Shown: in pieces, positions 17,545-27,455 of the stretch
Position numbering within the stretch: the stretch's first letter is position 1
Layout: each line of letters starts with the position of its first letter
DNA from: DAOVRD01 sp964521715
GTDB taxonomy: Bacteria > Planctomycetota > Brocadiia > SM23-32
Direction of reading: 5' to 3'
DNA length: 56,821 bases
Assembly (NCBI GenBank): GCA_964521715.1
Contig: CAZFSS010000028.1
Coordinates: 1-56,821 of the forward strand
Made by a program: the position numbers and the translations under genes
Notes under the pieces: model-generated
Databases searched by the model: none
The model's input: only the letters and a program-made list of their open reading frames with translations
Told to the model about the DNA's origin: nothing

Positions 17545-20500
17545 TTACTTATCCGCGATGCGGATCACCGCCTCGTCGCTGTTGCCCCGGAGCTCGGGCA
17601 CGTACATTCCCTGGACCGTGGCCGGCAGGGCGTGGAAGACGCCGGGGACCTCGGCCCTGAGCCGGTAGCGGAGCAGATGGCTGCCGCGCCCCAGCAGTTC
17701 CACGAAGAAGGCCACCTTCTCGTCCCGTATCTCCATGTAGCTGTAGAAGCCCTCCTGGCCTTCGCCGCCGCTGCGCAGTTCCGTGGCCTCGCAACCGGCC
17801 GGCTTCATGTCTTCGAAGACGAGGAACGTGTAGTCGTTGTCGGCCTGCGCTTCGAGTTCGACCTGTACGAGATCGCCGCTCTCGATCAGGTCGCCGTCGT
17901 TCAGCGGGACGCGCTCGTAACGGAGGCGCTTCTCGGTGAGCCCCTGCCCCTGGGCGCCCTGGACCTCGACTTCATAGGGGATCTGCCGGAGCAGGAAGTG
18001 CCTGCGCTGGAGCTTGAGCTCAAGGCCGGCGGCCCCTATGTCCTCCTCCATGGTGAAGTAGCGCAGCCAGGCCGAATAGTACAGGGCGCCGACGCCGTCC
18101 CTCGTGATGGTCAGCGTATGCTTTCCGCCGCCGATCGCCGCTCCCTCGAGCACGAAGCTGTTGTCGTACGTGAAGAAGTTGTCCCCGGATATCCTGACCT
18201 TCTTGACGACCGCTCCGTTGTCGAAGTCGAGCGTGACCGTGCAGTCGGGATGTCCCTCGCCGCTGGCCAGGACGAACTCGCTCATGGCGGCGACGCAGAA
18301 CGTCGTGTCGCGCGTGGATCGCCAGTAGTAGCCGTTGCGGCGGTTCTCGAGGAGCCACTTGACCAGCTTCGGCCCCACTTCGCTCTTCGGCTCAAGCCTG
18401 ACGATCGCACGCAGGCACCAGGCGTTCGTCTCGATGTCGGAGTTGTACCAGTGCCACCATCCCTCCTGCGGCGTGCGGAACCAGGCGACTCCGGTCTCCG
18501 GATTCTGCTCGAGGAACTGCATGACGTTGCGCAGCACCACGGCGCTGCGTTCCTGGTCGCCCAGGTTCGCCAGCGTCAGGGACAGGAGCGCCTTGCCGTA
18601 GAGGCCGAGCCTGTCGCGTCCCTCGAAGAGCCTGTCCGCGCACGTCCCCGTGTTCTCGTCGCCGGCCTGGATGCCTCTGAGTGAGAGCACGTAAGCGGCG
18701 AACGCGTCCGTGCTGTCCGGGTCCCAGTGCGCCTGCTGCATCCGGCCGGTCTCCCAGTTGCGCAGGAACTCCATGCCGCGCTCGATCATCTGCTGGTCCA
18801 CGGCCACGTCGCACTCCTGCGCCGTGACGAGGGCGTTCAGCACGTAGCCGGTCAGGTATCCGCTGGACTCGCCGCGCGTCCACCAGGCCCATCCGCCGTC
18901 GTCGTGCTGCATGTTGCGGATGCGGTCGAGGCCGGTGCGGATGATGCGGTCGAGCTCGTCGGAGTCGAAGATCGGGCTGTCGGCGTAGATGCTGCGGTGC
19001 TCGCCCTGCTCGACGCGGCGGACCTCGGCCATCCGGCCCCGGATCTCGCGCACCTGGTCCAGGCTGATGCCCATGTTCCGCAGCGTCTTCAGCGTGAGCA
19101 CGGCCGGCAGGAACCGGCTCACCGTCTGCTCCGTGCATCCGTAGGGATAATCGAGGCAGTAGGGGAGGGCGTCCATCATCGCTCCGATCAGGCTCGGGGC
19201 GAACTGCACCTCCAGCCGCGTGCTCTCGGGCCGGCGCCGCTCGGGGACGGTCAGCTCAATGGTCCGCGTGGCTGGCGCCTCGTCCGGCCTGATCGAGCCG
19301 CAGTAGGAGTCCTGCTTCATCATGCCGTGCACCAGCACCGGGAACGTCATCTGCATGGCGTCGGACTCCTGGTCCGTCAGCGCCTTGACGATGATGGCGG
19401 CTTGGCCTTCCTTCAGGACCGTCACGCGCCAGTCCACGCGGCGCTCGCCCCCGGCCGGCACCGCGACGTCCACGGACGCCGGATGGCCCTCCATGAGCGC
19501 GAGCAGTTCCCCAGGCACGTCAAGGCTCACCCGGGCCACCTTCTCGGCCGGCAGGTAGTTGTGCACGTTGGCGCTCAGGACGACCTGGTCGTATTCCATG
19601 AAGAAGCGCGGCGCCTGGAGCCGCACCAGCAGGTTCTTGCTCGTCACGGCCTCGGCGGAGGCCTGGCCGGCGCGCGTCTCTCTGCCCATAGCCCAGGCGC
19701 TGAGCTTCCAGGTGGTCAGGTTCTCCGGCATGTCGAACGTCGCCGTCGCCCGGCCCTCCGGGCCGGTGGTCAGGGCGGGGAGCCAGAGTGCCGTGTCGGC
19801 GAACTCCTTGCGCACCTCGGCCTCCACGAGTGCCGGGGCGGGCCCCTCCGCGGCGGCCGGTGCCCCTCCGCCGGCGAACCCCGCTTTGCGGGCCATCTGC
19901 GGCTCTCCCAGCGTTACGGCGTCCACCGCGAGCCCCTCGGCCTGCACCAGGCCACGCCCGCGTCCTTCGACCTGCCCTTTGAGCCCTTCGAACTCCTCGT
20001 CGGAGATCCAGGCCCATCCCTTGACCGAAACGCCCCACGTGCCCTCCCACGCCGGGGGCAGGGGGTAGAGCTGCTGGAACGGCCGGCGCACGTAACCCCA
20101 CGCGGCGAATTGCTCCAGAAGGTTCGTTTCCATCTGAGGATAGTGATCGCGCAGGCGGCCGTGAAAGAAGGCGGCTATGCGGGGCGCATACTCCTCCTGG
20201 ATGTAGAGGACGGACTTGTCGAAGGCGCTCAGCGCGACCTGCACGTCGGCCGGTTCGCCCGTCGGCGTGGTCGCGGTCACGCTCACGGTCGCCGACTCGC
20301 CGGGGCGGTACTCTGCCCTGTCCGTCTGGATCTTGACGTCGACGACGGCATCCTCGGGCGGGACGCAGATGCCCCTCACCTGCTGATGGACGCGCAGGTC
20401 GGCAACGGTCGTCGCCTCGACGAAGAAGTTGGGCTTGTCGCCTTCTTTGACCGGCACGTCCACGATCGCGTGGCCGCTCGGCAGATGGAGCAGGCGGTAG

Positions 20501-23500
20501 CTGAGCAAAGCGCCGTTGTCTACCTCGTCGGCGAACAGCACGTAGCTGTCCGGCCTGCGGGTGTTGACCATCACGTGGCAGGTCTCGCCGGGGCGGTAGG
20601 TGCGCTTGTCCGTGATGAGCTCCAGGTCATTGAAGCGGTACAGGCGGCCGTCGAAGTCGCGCCCGCAGATCCAGACCAGGCCGCAGCCCTCGACCGTCTC
20701 GCCCCACCGGTCCGGCGCGGCGAACTTGATCTTCAACTGGTCGCTTCTCTCGTGGCGGAGCCGGAACGTCAGAAAGCCGCGCTCGTCGGTGGCCGCCGTC
20801 CAGCGCTCGAGCTCCGTCTCCTCGATGTGGGCGTTATCCGGTCCGCCGAAGACGATGCGCGACACGCTCACGACGCCTTCGGTCTGCACGGCGCTGTCGT
20901 CCGGCGTGACGCACCGGACTGTGATCTCCATCTCCTCCCCGGGCCGGCAGTAGCCCCTGTCGCTATAGACGAGGGCGTAGAATGCCTGGCGCGTGACCTT
21001 GACGTCGCCCTCGCCGGTGATGACGCGCCGGCTGGCGTCCGTCACCTCGGCCTCGATGACGTAACGGTGATCCCTGTCGGGATGATCGCGGAGGGCGGGT
21101 GCAGTGTCGATCTCCACTTGGACGGTGCCGTCTTCGCCGATGGCCGTCTGCCCCTGCTGGACGAGCTCGCGCGGACGGCTCGCAGGCTGGTATCCCCACC
21201 ACCACACCGGGGGCGCCCAGCAGCGCGCCTCCCTCCACCAGGGGAGCCAATCGTAGGCGTACCAGGCGTAGCCGTAGCCCGGCCCGTAGAGCCAGTCCCA
21301 TTCGCCCTGGGGGTAGCAGCTATGCGTGTACTCCTCGCGCAGAACGCGGTAGCTTACGGTCGCGTTCGTGACGGGCGCCCCGAAGTAGTAGGCCGCCTTG
21401 ATGGCGGCCGTCAGCTTCTGGCCGAGCCTTGCGTGGGTCGTGTCCGGCTCGACCGTGACTTCGAATTCCGGTTTCTTGTACTCCTCGACGCGGAAGGTGC
21501 CTCCGCCGGCGTACGTCTGGGCTTCGACCTGGATCGAGTAGGCGCCCAGCGGCGGCTCCTCGGCGAGCGTGAACTCGCCGTCCAGGCCCCCGTAGTCGTC
21601 GGTCCGCTTGGTGACCTTGTGTACTTCGTTGCCCCGGGGGTCGAAGACGGTGACCTGGAGCTCGCCGTGCGGCACATTCTGCAGGACGCCGGCCTGCACC
21701 TCGCGCGCCCACACCTTGAACCGGACCGTCTGCTCGGGCCGGTACACGGGCCGGTCCGTGATCACGTAAGCGAGGGTGCCCTGTTCCTGTGAGGACGGGC
21801 TGTAGGGCCAGTAGCTCATCCCGCTCCAGGCGATGCGGCCGTCCGCCGCCGTCACAAGCAGGTGCACCTGGCTGGATCGGTCCGCCGCGGAGGCGAACAC
21901 GGCCATTCCCTGCTCGTCCGTCTCGAGAGTCACTTCGCGGCGTTCGCTCCGGGTCTTCTGCGTTTGGGGATCGTACGTGTTCCACAGCTCGAGCACGTTG
22001 ACCTGGGCGCCCGGCACGGGCGCGCCGCTGGCGGCATGGGCGACGTAGTACAGGTTGCCTTCGCGGATCCTCTTCTCGACGACGGCCAGGTCGCCGAGGG
22101 CGAGCACGGCGCGGCTGTCGCCCTGTTGCAGCGCCTCCTGGCCGTGGAGCTCAGCGTCAGCGGCCGGCGGCTCGGCGGCGTAGGCGCAGACTAGGTAGGC
22201 GCCGCCCTCCTTGAGGGGGGTCTGCAAGGTGACGTGGGCGTAGCGGTGCGTGCCATCGTCCTCGACGGCGTCGGCCCAGCGCGCCACCTCCGGCCCGACG
22301 TATCGGGCTGCAAGCTCCGTCTCCCAGTCGCGCTGGCGCCCCCGGACGAAGTAGTGCGACCAGTTCTGCAGCATGCCGAAGTAACGGTACGGCTCCTCTT
22401 CGTCCTTCAGCGCGTGCGCGCGCAGCTCCTCGAGCATCCCTCTCAGGTCGATCCGCCGAGCGACGAACCACACCCTGTGGGCGTTGCGGTAGCTGACCTG
22501 CACCTGCGCCGGCACCCCCGCGAGCTGCACGCCGGTCTGGCTGATCTGGACCTGCGGCTCTTTGATGAACGCCGTCTGGTGGCCGGCCGATTTGGCCCAG
22601 GCGCTTTCCGGGAATACTTCGCGCAGCGCCTCGTACTCGTCCAGCGCCTTCACGTACTGCTGGCGGCTCTGGCAGTAGAGGCCCGCCGCGTAACGCGCTT
22701 GATCGGCGGCGCCGCTGTCCGCGTAGTCGGTCGACACCTTGCGCAGCAGCGCCAGCACGTTGAACTGCTCGGGCAGCGTGACGCGCCGGATCCGCCCTCC
22801 GGCGAGCACGAGCGCCTCGTCGTCGCCAAGTTCCCACGGGTTGAATCCATCGAGTTCCTCCCGCAGCGGCATGCCCTCTGCCTCGTGGTAGAGCCCTGCG
22901 TAGACGTTCAGCCGGTCCATGCCGAAGCGTTTGCGCGCCAGCATGGCCTGCCGGTAGTAGCTCAGGCCCATGTACTTGCGCTGCGGCGTCTGGTCCAGGC
23001 TGCGGGCTTCGGCCAGCAGGCAGAGGATCTTCTCGTCGTCGCCCAGGTCCGCCGAATAGCCGGCGGGCGCCTGAGGGAACAGCGGCTGTCCGTCCGGACC
23101 GATGCGCAGGCCGATGGGGCGCTTGCGGTACATCTCCCAGTAGCTATAGCCCTCGTCGAAGTCGTCCTCGCCCGCCGTCTCCGCCAGGGACTCGTCGCGC
23201 TCGCCCCACCAGCGGTACCAGAAGTGCGGCTCGTCCTCGTAGATCGTGAACCGCGAAACAAGGCTGGCCAGGTCGAAGATGCACTCGATGCGCTCGCTGT
23301 GCCAACCGGCGCGATCCTCCTCCGGCAGGGACGCCAGGGCGGCCGGGTCGCCGTCATAGTCCGCGTACAGCTCGCGCGCGCGCTCCATGTGGCGGACGGC
23401 GTGCTTCTTGTCGTACTGCCAGCTTTGCAGGTAGAGGCCCTGGCGACTCTCCGCCCGATGGAACTCGCCGCCGGCGCGCGTCCCCCAATGGGGCAGGAGC

Positions 23501-23835
23501 ATGTAAAGGTGGCCGGCCAGGCGCTCCGCGCGGGCCTCCCAGGGCGTGCCCGCAGTCCGGGACACGTAGTCCTCGGCCGCCCTGACGGCGTCGTCGTAGA
23601 GGCTCAGGCGCAGCTTGCACATGACCAGGCGGTCGGCAGCGCGATGCCATTCGGCGCCGCGGGCTTCGACGAGGGCGGCGTACGCCTCGGCCGCCTCAGC
23701 GTAGTGCTTCAGGTCGAACAGCCGGTCGGCCTGTGCCATGGAGGGCGGCGCGCCGGCCGCGCCGTTGAGGGCGGCGAGCGCCATCAGCGCCGCTGCAAGG
23801 ACGAGCACCACGCGCGTCGGGACTCTGGTTCGCAT
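17545..23835 (-). CDS. Bacterial alpha-2-macroglobulin family protein with thioester motif
   Basis: 2,096 residues. Signal peptide (MRTRVPTRVVLVLAAAL, then ALNGAAGA), about 400 residues of helical TPR-like sequence, then repeated beta-sandwich macroglobulin domains seen as TDRPVYRPEQTV, GYCRPGEEME, TDKRTYRPGETC and TDRAEYRPGESA. The central A2M block (FDMPENLTTWKLSAWAMG) precedes a thioester domain with YPYGCTEQT near residue 1,565. Its Cys and Gln are the pair that forms the internal thioester. Such proteins trap proteases in the periplasm. The ATG at 23835 has AGGAG six bases upstream. pbpC, a frequent partner, is absent. Confidence 0.93.
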   Translation of the reverse strand: MRTRVPTRVVLVLAAALMALAALNGAAGAPPSMAQADRLFDLKHYAEAAEAYAALVEARGAEWHRAADRLVMCKLRLSLYDDAVRAAEDYVSRTAGTPWEARAERLAGHLYMLLPHWGTRAGGEFHRAESRQGLYLQSWQYDKKHAVRHMERARELYADYDGDPAALASLPEEDRAGWHSERIECIFDLASLVSRFTIYEDEPHFWYRWWGERDESLAETAGEDDFDEGYSYWEMYRKRPIGLRIGPDGQPLFPQAPAGYSADLGDDEKILCLLAEARSLDQTPQRKYMGLSYYRQAMLARKRFGMDRLNVYAGLYHEAEGMPLREELDGFNPWELGDDEALVLAGGRIRRVTLPEQFNVLALLRKVSTDYADSGAADQARYAAGLYCQSRQQYVKALDEYEALREVFPESAWAKSAGHQTAFIKEPQVQISQTGVQLAGVPAQVQVSYRNAHRVWFVARRIDLRGMLEELRAHALKDEEEPYRYFGMLQNWSHYFVRGRQRDWETELAARYVGPEVARWADAVEDDGTHRYAHVTLQTPLKEGGAYLVCAYAAEPPAADAELHGQEALQQGDSRAVLALGDLAVVEKRIREGNLYYVAHAASGAPVPGAQVNVLELWNTYDPQTQKTRSERREVTLETDEQGMAVFASAADRSSQVHLLVTAADGRIAWSGMSYWPYSPSSQEQGTLAYVITDRPVYRPEQTVRFKVWAREVQAGVLQNVPHGELQVTVFDPRGNEVHKVTKRTDDYGGLDGEFTLAEEPPLGAYSIQVEAQTYAGGGTFRVEEYKKPEFEVTVEPDTTHARLGQKLTAAIKAAYYFGAPVTNATVSYRVLREEYTHSCYPQGEWDWLYGPGYGYAWYAYDWLPWWREARCWAPPVWWWGYQPASRPRELVQQGQTAIGEDGTVQVEIDTAPALRDHPDRDHRYVIEAEVTDASRRVITGEGDVKVTRQAFYALVYSDRGYCRPGEEMEITVRCVTPDDSAVQTEGVVSVSRIVFGGPDNAHIEETELERWTAATDERGFLTFRLRHERSDQLKIKFAAPDRWGETVEGCGLVWICGRDFDGRLYRFNDLELITDKRTYRPGETCHVMVNTRRPDSYVLFADEVDNGALLSYRLLHLPSGHAIVDVPVKEGDKPNFFVEATTVADLRVHQQVRGICVPPEDAVVDVKIQTDRAEYRPGESATVSVTATTPTGEPADVQVALSAFDKSVLYIQEEYAPRIAAFFHGRLRDHYPQMETNLLEQFAAWGYVRRPFQQLYPLPPAWEGTWGVSVKGWAWISDEEFEGLKGQVEGRGRGLVQAEGLAVDAVTLGEPQMARKAGFAGGGAPAAAEGPAPALVEAEVRKEFADTALWLPALTTGPEGRATATFDMPENLTTWKLSAWAMGRETRAGQASAEAVTSKNLLVRLQAPRFFMEYDQVVLSANVHNYLPAEKVARVSLDVPGELLALMEGHPASVDVAVPAGGERRVDWRVTVLKEGQAAIIVKALTDQESDAMQMTFPVLVHGMMKQDSYCGSIRPDEAPATRTIELTVPERRRPESTRLEVQFAPSLIGAMMDALPYCLDYPYGCTEQTVSRFLPAVLTLKTLRNMGISLDQVREIRGRMAEVRRVEQGEHRSIYADSPIFDSDELDRIIRTGLDRIRNMQHDDGGWAWWTRGESSGYLTGYVLNALVTAQECDVAVDQQMIERGMEFLRNWETGRMQQAHWDPDSTDAFAAYVLSLRGIQAGDENTGTCADRLFEGRDRLGLYGKALLSLTLANLGDQERSAVVLRNVMQFLEQNPETGVAWFRTPQEGWWHWYNSDIETNAWCLRAIVRLEPKSEVGPKLVKWLLENRRNGYYWRSTRDTTFCVAAMSEFVLASGEGHPDCTVTLDFDNGAVVKKVRISGDNFFTYDNSFVLEGAAIGGGKHTLTITRDGVGALYYSAWLRYFTMEEDIGAAGLELKLQRRHFLLRQIPYEVEVQGAQGQGLTEKRLRYERVPLNDGDLIESGDLVQVELEAQADNDYTFLVFEDMKPAGCEATELRSGGEGQEGFYSYMEIRDEKVAFFVELLGRGSHLLRYRLRAEVPGVFHALPATVQGMYVPELRGNSDEAVIRIADK

Positions 23836-23972
23836 CGCCAGCTCCTGCACGTTTCCAAGAGGGGACGGTCAGTCGGGCGCCGGGCCGCCTGTGCCGCCGC
23901 CTGAAGTCTAAGCCATTAGACGGCGCGCCGCTACGGGAAGTTCCGCGTCCGCAAGCGGACGGCCGGACGGCT

Positions 23973-24227
23973 CTAGTCGGGCGGCTCGGACAGGTCGCGG
24001 AAGAACTCGTCCGGCAGTATCACCGCCACCACTCCGCAGCCCGCCACGAAGAAGAGAAAGCGCACCGGGTCATACAGCCATTCTGCTCCGAAGTCACCCC
24101 CCCTGAGATTCAACCAGCAGCCGCCCCCCCACAGCACGACGCCGAGCAGCGCCCCGATCACGAACCGGCCTATGACCCCCGCCAGCCACATCTCCCTCTT
24201 GTCGGGCGGGCGTTCCTTGCTCCCCAT
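23973..24227 (-). CDS. Small two-helix membrane protein
   Basis: 84 residues, function unknown. A charged N-terminus (GSKERPPDKRE), a first helix (WLAGVIGRFVIGALLGVVLW), a short loop with a single Cys, and a second helix (FLFFVAGCGVVAVILP), ending acidic (DEFFRDLSEPPD). The ATG at 24227 is chosen because an upstream extension is low-complexity arginine-rich sequence; a GGAGG lies 12 bases before it. It lies 137 bases upstream of the macroglobulin gene on the same strand and diverges from the DUF1638-hydantoinase gene. Confidence 0.6.
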   Translation of the reverse strand: MGSKERPPDKREMWLAGVIGRFVIGALLGVVLWGGGCWLNLRGGDFGAEWLYDPVRFLFFVAGCGVVAVILPDEFFRDLSEPPD

Positions 24228-24355
24228 CGCACTCGCTCGCCTCCGGTTGCGCGTACCGGCGTTCCCCCTGTCCGGCCACGATGCGCCATCATGATACGGG
24301 CAGGGACGGCCGCCAATCAACCCCGACCCCCCCAGGCGTCATGCCCGCGGTGCAG

Positions 24356-24385
24356 TTGTCATCCGGTCGGCGGCGCCCGTATGAT
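24356..24385 (+). promoter_or_regulatory. Promoter of the DUF1638-hydantoinase gene
   Basis: -35 TTGTCA (24356-24361), 18-base spacer, -10 TATGAT (24380-24385), 40 bases before the ATG. Confidence 0.55.
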
Positions 24386-24425
24386 AAGGGTTTTGGCTCT
24401 TGCCATGCCCTGACCGCAGGTTCCG

Positions 24426-27284
24426 ATGGCGAAGAAGCTCCGGCTGAAGATCATCGCGTGCGGCGTGTTCGACGAGGAACTGCGCGCCGTCGCCGGGCGC
24501 TCCCCGAACGAGGTGGACGTGGAGCTGCTCGACGCCGGCCTGCACGCCGTCCCGGACCGGCTGCGGCTCCTGGCGCAGGAGGCGATCGACACGGCGTCGC
24601 GCTCGGGCCGTTACGACGCCGTGGGGCTGGCCTACGGGCTCTGCGGACGGGGCACGGCGGGCCTGATCGCCCGCGAGATCCCGCTGGTCCTGCCGCGCGT
24701 CCACGACTGCATATCCCTCTTCCTGGGCAGCGCGCGGGCATACGCCGAGCAGTTCGCCCGGAACCCGGGCACCTTCTACTTCACGACCGGCTGGTTCAAG
24801 CACAAGGCCCACCCGGAGCGCTCGCGCATTGCGGCGGCCCGCAAGTTCGACCCCGAGCTGCACCCGCACTTCGGCGAGTTCCGCGAGAAGTACGGCGAGG
24901 AGAACGCGCGCTACATCGTCGAGTTCCTGGAGAGCTGGCGCCGCAACTACAGACGGGCCGCCCTCATCGACCACGGCTTCGCGACGGCCGAGCATGAGCA
25001 GACGACCAGGGCCGTGGCTGAAGCGGCCGGATGGGACTACGAGCGGCTGGAGGGCAGCCTGGATCTGCTGCAAGGGCTGGCCGACGGCGGCTGGGATGAG
25101 GAGCTCTTTCTCGTCGCGCCGCCCGGCCACGTGCTCGTCGCCACGAACGACGAGCGGATCCTTGGCGCGGTGCCGGTTGCCGGCGAGGGGGAGGAGGCGC
25201 CCGGCGCCGGGACGCGCTCTCGCTCTGCGGCCGACCGCGTTGAGACCGGCACCTTCTTCTACGGCGATCCGAGCAGCCCGGATGCGCGCTCGGACGTCGG
25301 CCTGGGGATCGACGCCGGAGGCACCTACACGGACGCCGTGCTCTACGACTTCGCTGCCGGCAAGGTGCTCTGCAAGGCCAAGGCGATCACGACCCATCAT
25401 GACCTGGCCGAGGGCATCGCCGAGTCGCTCTCCCGGCTCGACTCGTCGCTGTTCCGCCGCGTCAGCCACACCTGCCTCTCGACAACGCTGGCTACGAACG
25501 CCATCGTCGAGGGCCGCGGGCGGCCCGTGGGCCTCATGCTGATGCCCTATCACAAGGAGGTGGCCCGGAGCATCAAGACGCCCCTCCTGCGTTGCCTGAG
25601 CGCGCGGATGACCATCGAGGGCCTGTCCGAGCGCCCGGTGGACGCGGACGAGGTACTGAAGGCCGCCGCGGAGATGGCGGGCGAGGGGGCCGCCTCCTTC
25701 GCCGTCAGCGGCTACAGCGCCGTGCGCAACCCGGCCCACGAGATCGACGTCAAGCGCCTCCTTCAGGAGCGTTACGACGTGCCGGTCGTCTGCGGACACG
25801 AGCTGTCCAGCCGGCTCAACTTCGTGGCGAGGGCGCACACGGCCGTGCTGAACGCGCGGTTGCTTCCCCTCGTCGAGGGCCTGCTCCGGGCCGTCGAGCA
25901 GGTGCTCCGCGAGGCGAGGATCGACGCCCCGCTGTTCGTCGTGCGGGGCGACGGCTCCATCATGAGCGCCGCGACCGCGCGCGTGCGCGCCATTGACAGC
26001 GTTCTGAGCGGCCCGGCCGCCAGCGCCGTCGGCGGGCGGTTCCTGACCGGGTGCGCAGACGCACTCGTGGTGGACATGGGCGGCACCACGACGGACATCG
26101 CCGCGCTGCGCGATGCCCAACTGACCCTCAGCCCCGAGGGCGCGCAGGTGGGCCACTGGCGCACGAGCGTCACTGCGGCCGACATTCAGACGTCGGGCCT
26201 CGGCGGGGACAGCGCCGTGCGACCCGCCGCGAGGGGCACGGTGAAAGTCGGCCCCGAGCGCGTCATCCCTCTGTGCTTCCTGGCCCAGCATTGGCCCGCC
26301 GCGCGCGAGGAACTCCACCGCCTGCGCGGCGAATGGCCCGCCGAAGCGTCGGCGGCGGACGTGCTGGACTTCTTCGTCCTGCTCGCCGTGCCGAGCGGGA
26401 TGCCCCTGGAGCCGCAGGAGAAGCGCATAGTCGCCCTGCTCGCCCGGGCCCCTCACTCCCGGCTGGCGCTGAGCCGCGCGTGCGGCTGCCTGGCCCCGCA
26501 GCTCCTCCAGATTGGGCGGCTCGAGCGCGTCGGTGTGGTCAGGCGCGCGGGCGTGACGCCGACCGACGCGCTCCACGTGCTGGGCGAGTTCTGCGAGTAC
26601 GACATGGACGCGGCGCGGTTCGCGCTGGAAGTCCTGGGGCGGTCCCTGGACATGGCCGCCGAGGACGCCGCGCGCCTGGTCAAGGAGCATACCGAACGGC
26701 AGCTGGCCCTGACCATCATGCGCCGCGAGCTCTCCACGGACGGCGCCTCCTGCCCGCCGGAGCGGTTCGAGTTGTTCCAGGGCCTGCTCGAACGGGCCCT
26801 CGGCGCCCAGGAGGAGGACGCCTTCCGGTTGCAGTGGCGCCAGGTCCGGCCCGTCGTGGGGATCGGCGCGCCGATCGCCGCCTACCTGCCCGGCGCATGC
26901 AGGCGCCTGGGCGTGGAGCCCCTGATCCCCGCCGACGCCGACGTGGCGAACGCGATCGGCGCGGTCGTCAGCCAGGTTAGCGTCAGCGAGTGCATCCGCG
27001 TAAGGCCGGGCAGGTTCGGCGACTACGTGCTCTACGGCCCGGAGGGCCGGTCGGAGTTCGGCCGGCTGGAAGACGCCGAGCACGCGGCCCGGCAAGAGGT
27101 CGTGGACCTGCTGCGCCGGCGAGGCCGCAAGTTTGGCACCGCGCAGGAGCAGGTCCGCGTCGAGGTGAGTCGCCGCGTCGGGCGGCTTCAGGACGGCAGC
27201 GTGCAGCTTCTTGAGGTCGAGGTCGCCGGCCGCCTCTCGGGCGCTCCGGCCCTGCCGGCTGCGGAGGGCAGGGCAGGGGAGTAG
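24426..27284 (+). CDS. DUF1638 domain fused to hydantoinase/oxoprolinase (HyuA-like) domain
   Basis: 952 residues. Residues 1 to about 225 match DUF1638 (LKIIACGVFDEEL, VGLAYGLCGRGTAGL, VHDCISLFLGS), a family of unknown function. After a low-complexity linker, an ASKHA-fold hydantoinase A/oxoprolinase domain runs from about 295 onward. Its phosphate-1 loop is GLGIDAGGTYTDAVLYD and its phosphate-2 loop VVDMGGTTTDIAAL; SRLNFVARAHTAVLNA and SVLSGPAASAVGG are also typical. HyuA enzymes open cyclic amides with ATP; relatives activate corrinoid or other proteins. No hyuB partner is adjacent. The substrate is unknown; the fusion lies in one uninterrupted frame. Confidence 0.87.
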   Translation: MAKKLRLKIIACGVFDEELRAVAGRSPNEVDVELLDAGLHAVPDRLRLLAQEAIDTASRSGRYDAVGLAYGLCGRGTAGLIAREIPLVLPRVHDCISLFLGSARAYAEQFARNPGTFYFTTGWFKHKAHPERSRIAAARKFDPELHPHFGEFREKYGEENARYIVEFLESWRRNYRRAALIDHGFATAEHEQTTRAVAEAAGWDYERLEGSLDLLQGLADGGWDEELFLVAPPGHVLVATNDERILGAVPVAGEGEEAPGAGTRSRSAADRVETGTFFYGDPSSPDARSDVGLGIDAGGTYTDAVLYDFAAGKVLCKAKAITTHHDLAEGIAESLSRLDSSLFRRVSHTCLSTTLATNAIVEGRGRPVGLMLMPYHKEVARSIKTPLLRCLSARMTIEGLSERPVDADEVLKAAAEMAGEGAASFAVSGYSAVRNPAHEIDVKRLLQERYDVPVVCGHELSSRLNFVARAHTAVLNARLLPLVEGLLRAVEQVLREARIDAPLFVVRGDGSIMSAATARVRAIDSVLSGPAASAVGGRFLTGCADALVVDMGGTTTDIAALRDAQLTLSPEGAQVGHWRTSVTAADIQTSGLGGDSAVRPAARGTVKVGPERVIPLCFLAQHWPAAREELHRLRGEWPAEASAADVLDFFVLLAVPSGMPLEPQEKRIVALLARAPHSRLALSRACGCLAPQLLQIGRLERVGVVRRAGVTPTDALHVLGEFCEYDMDAARFALEVLGRSLDMAAEDAARLVKEHTERQLALTIMRRELSTDGASCPPERFELFQGLLERALGAQEEDAFRLQWRQVRPVVGIGAPIAAYLPGACRRLGVEPLIPADADVANAIGAVVSQVSVSECIRVRPGRFGDYVLYGPEGRSEFGRLEDAEHAARQEVVDLLRRRGRKFGTAQEQVRVEVSRRVGRLQDGSVQLLEVEVAGRLSGAPALPAAEGRAGE

Positions 27285-27347
27285 CGCCGCCGAGCGGATG
27301 CCCCGGTCCCGCGCGCAGCGCAACGCAGACGCCTGGCGCCAGCCTTC

Positions 27348-27376
27348 TTGCCCTGCTCGGGCCCCTGTGATAGAGT
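27348..27376 (+). promoter_or_regulatory. Promoter of the phosphohexomutase gene
   Basis: -35 TTGCCC (27348-27353), 17-base spacer, -10 TAGAGT (27371-27376), 79 bases before the ATG. Confidence 0.45.
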
Positions 27377-27455
27377 GGGCGTGTTGCGGCGGTCTCTGGG
27401 GTATTCCGGGGGCCGGCTTCTGCGCGCGTGCGGCACCGCTTCAGCGGAGACAGCG

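Noticed and set aside
18727..21792. 1,021-residue open frame on the plus strand
   Set aside because: Antisense to the alpha-2-macroglobulin gene; biased composition only.
24339..27323. 994-residue open frame on the minus strand
   Set aside because: Lies opposite the DUF1638-hydantoinase gene; low-complexity Arg/Ala/Gly/His composition without motifs, a GC-driven shadow.
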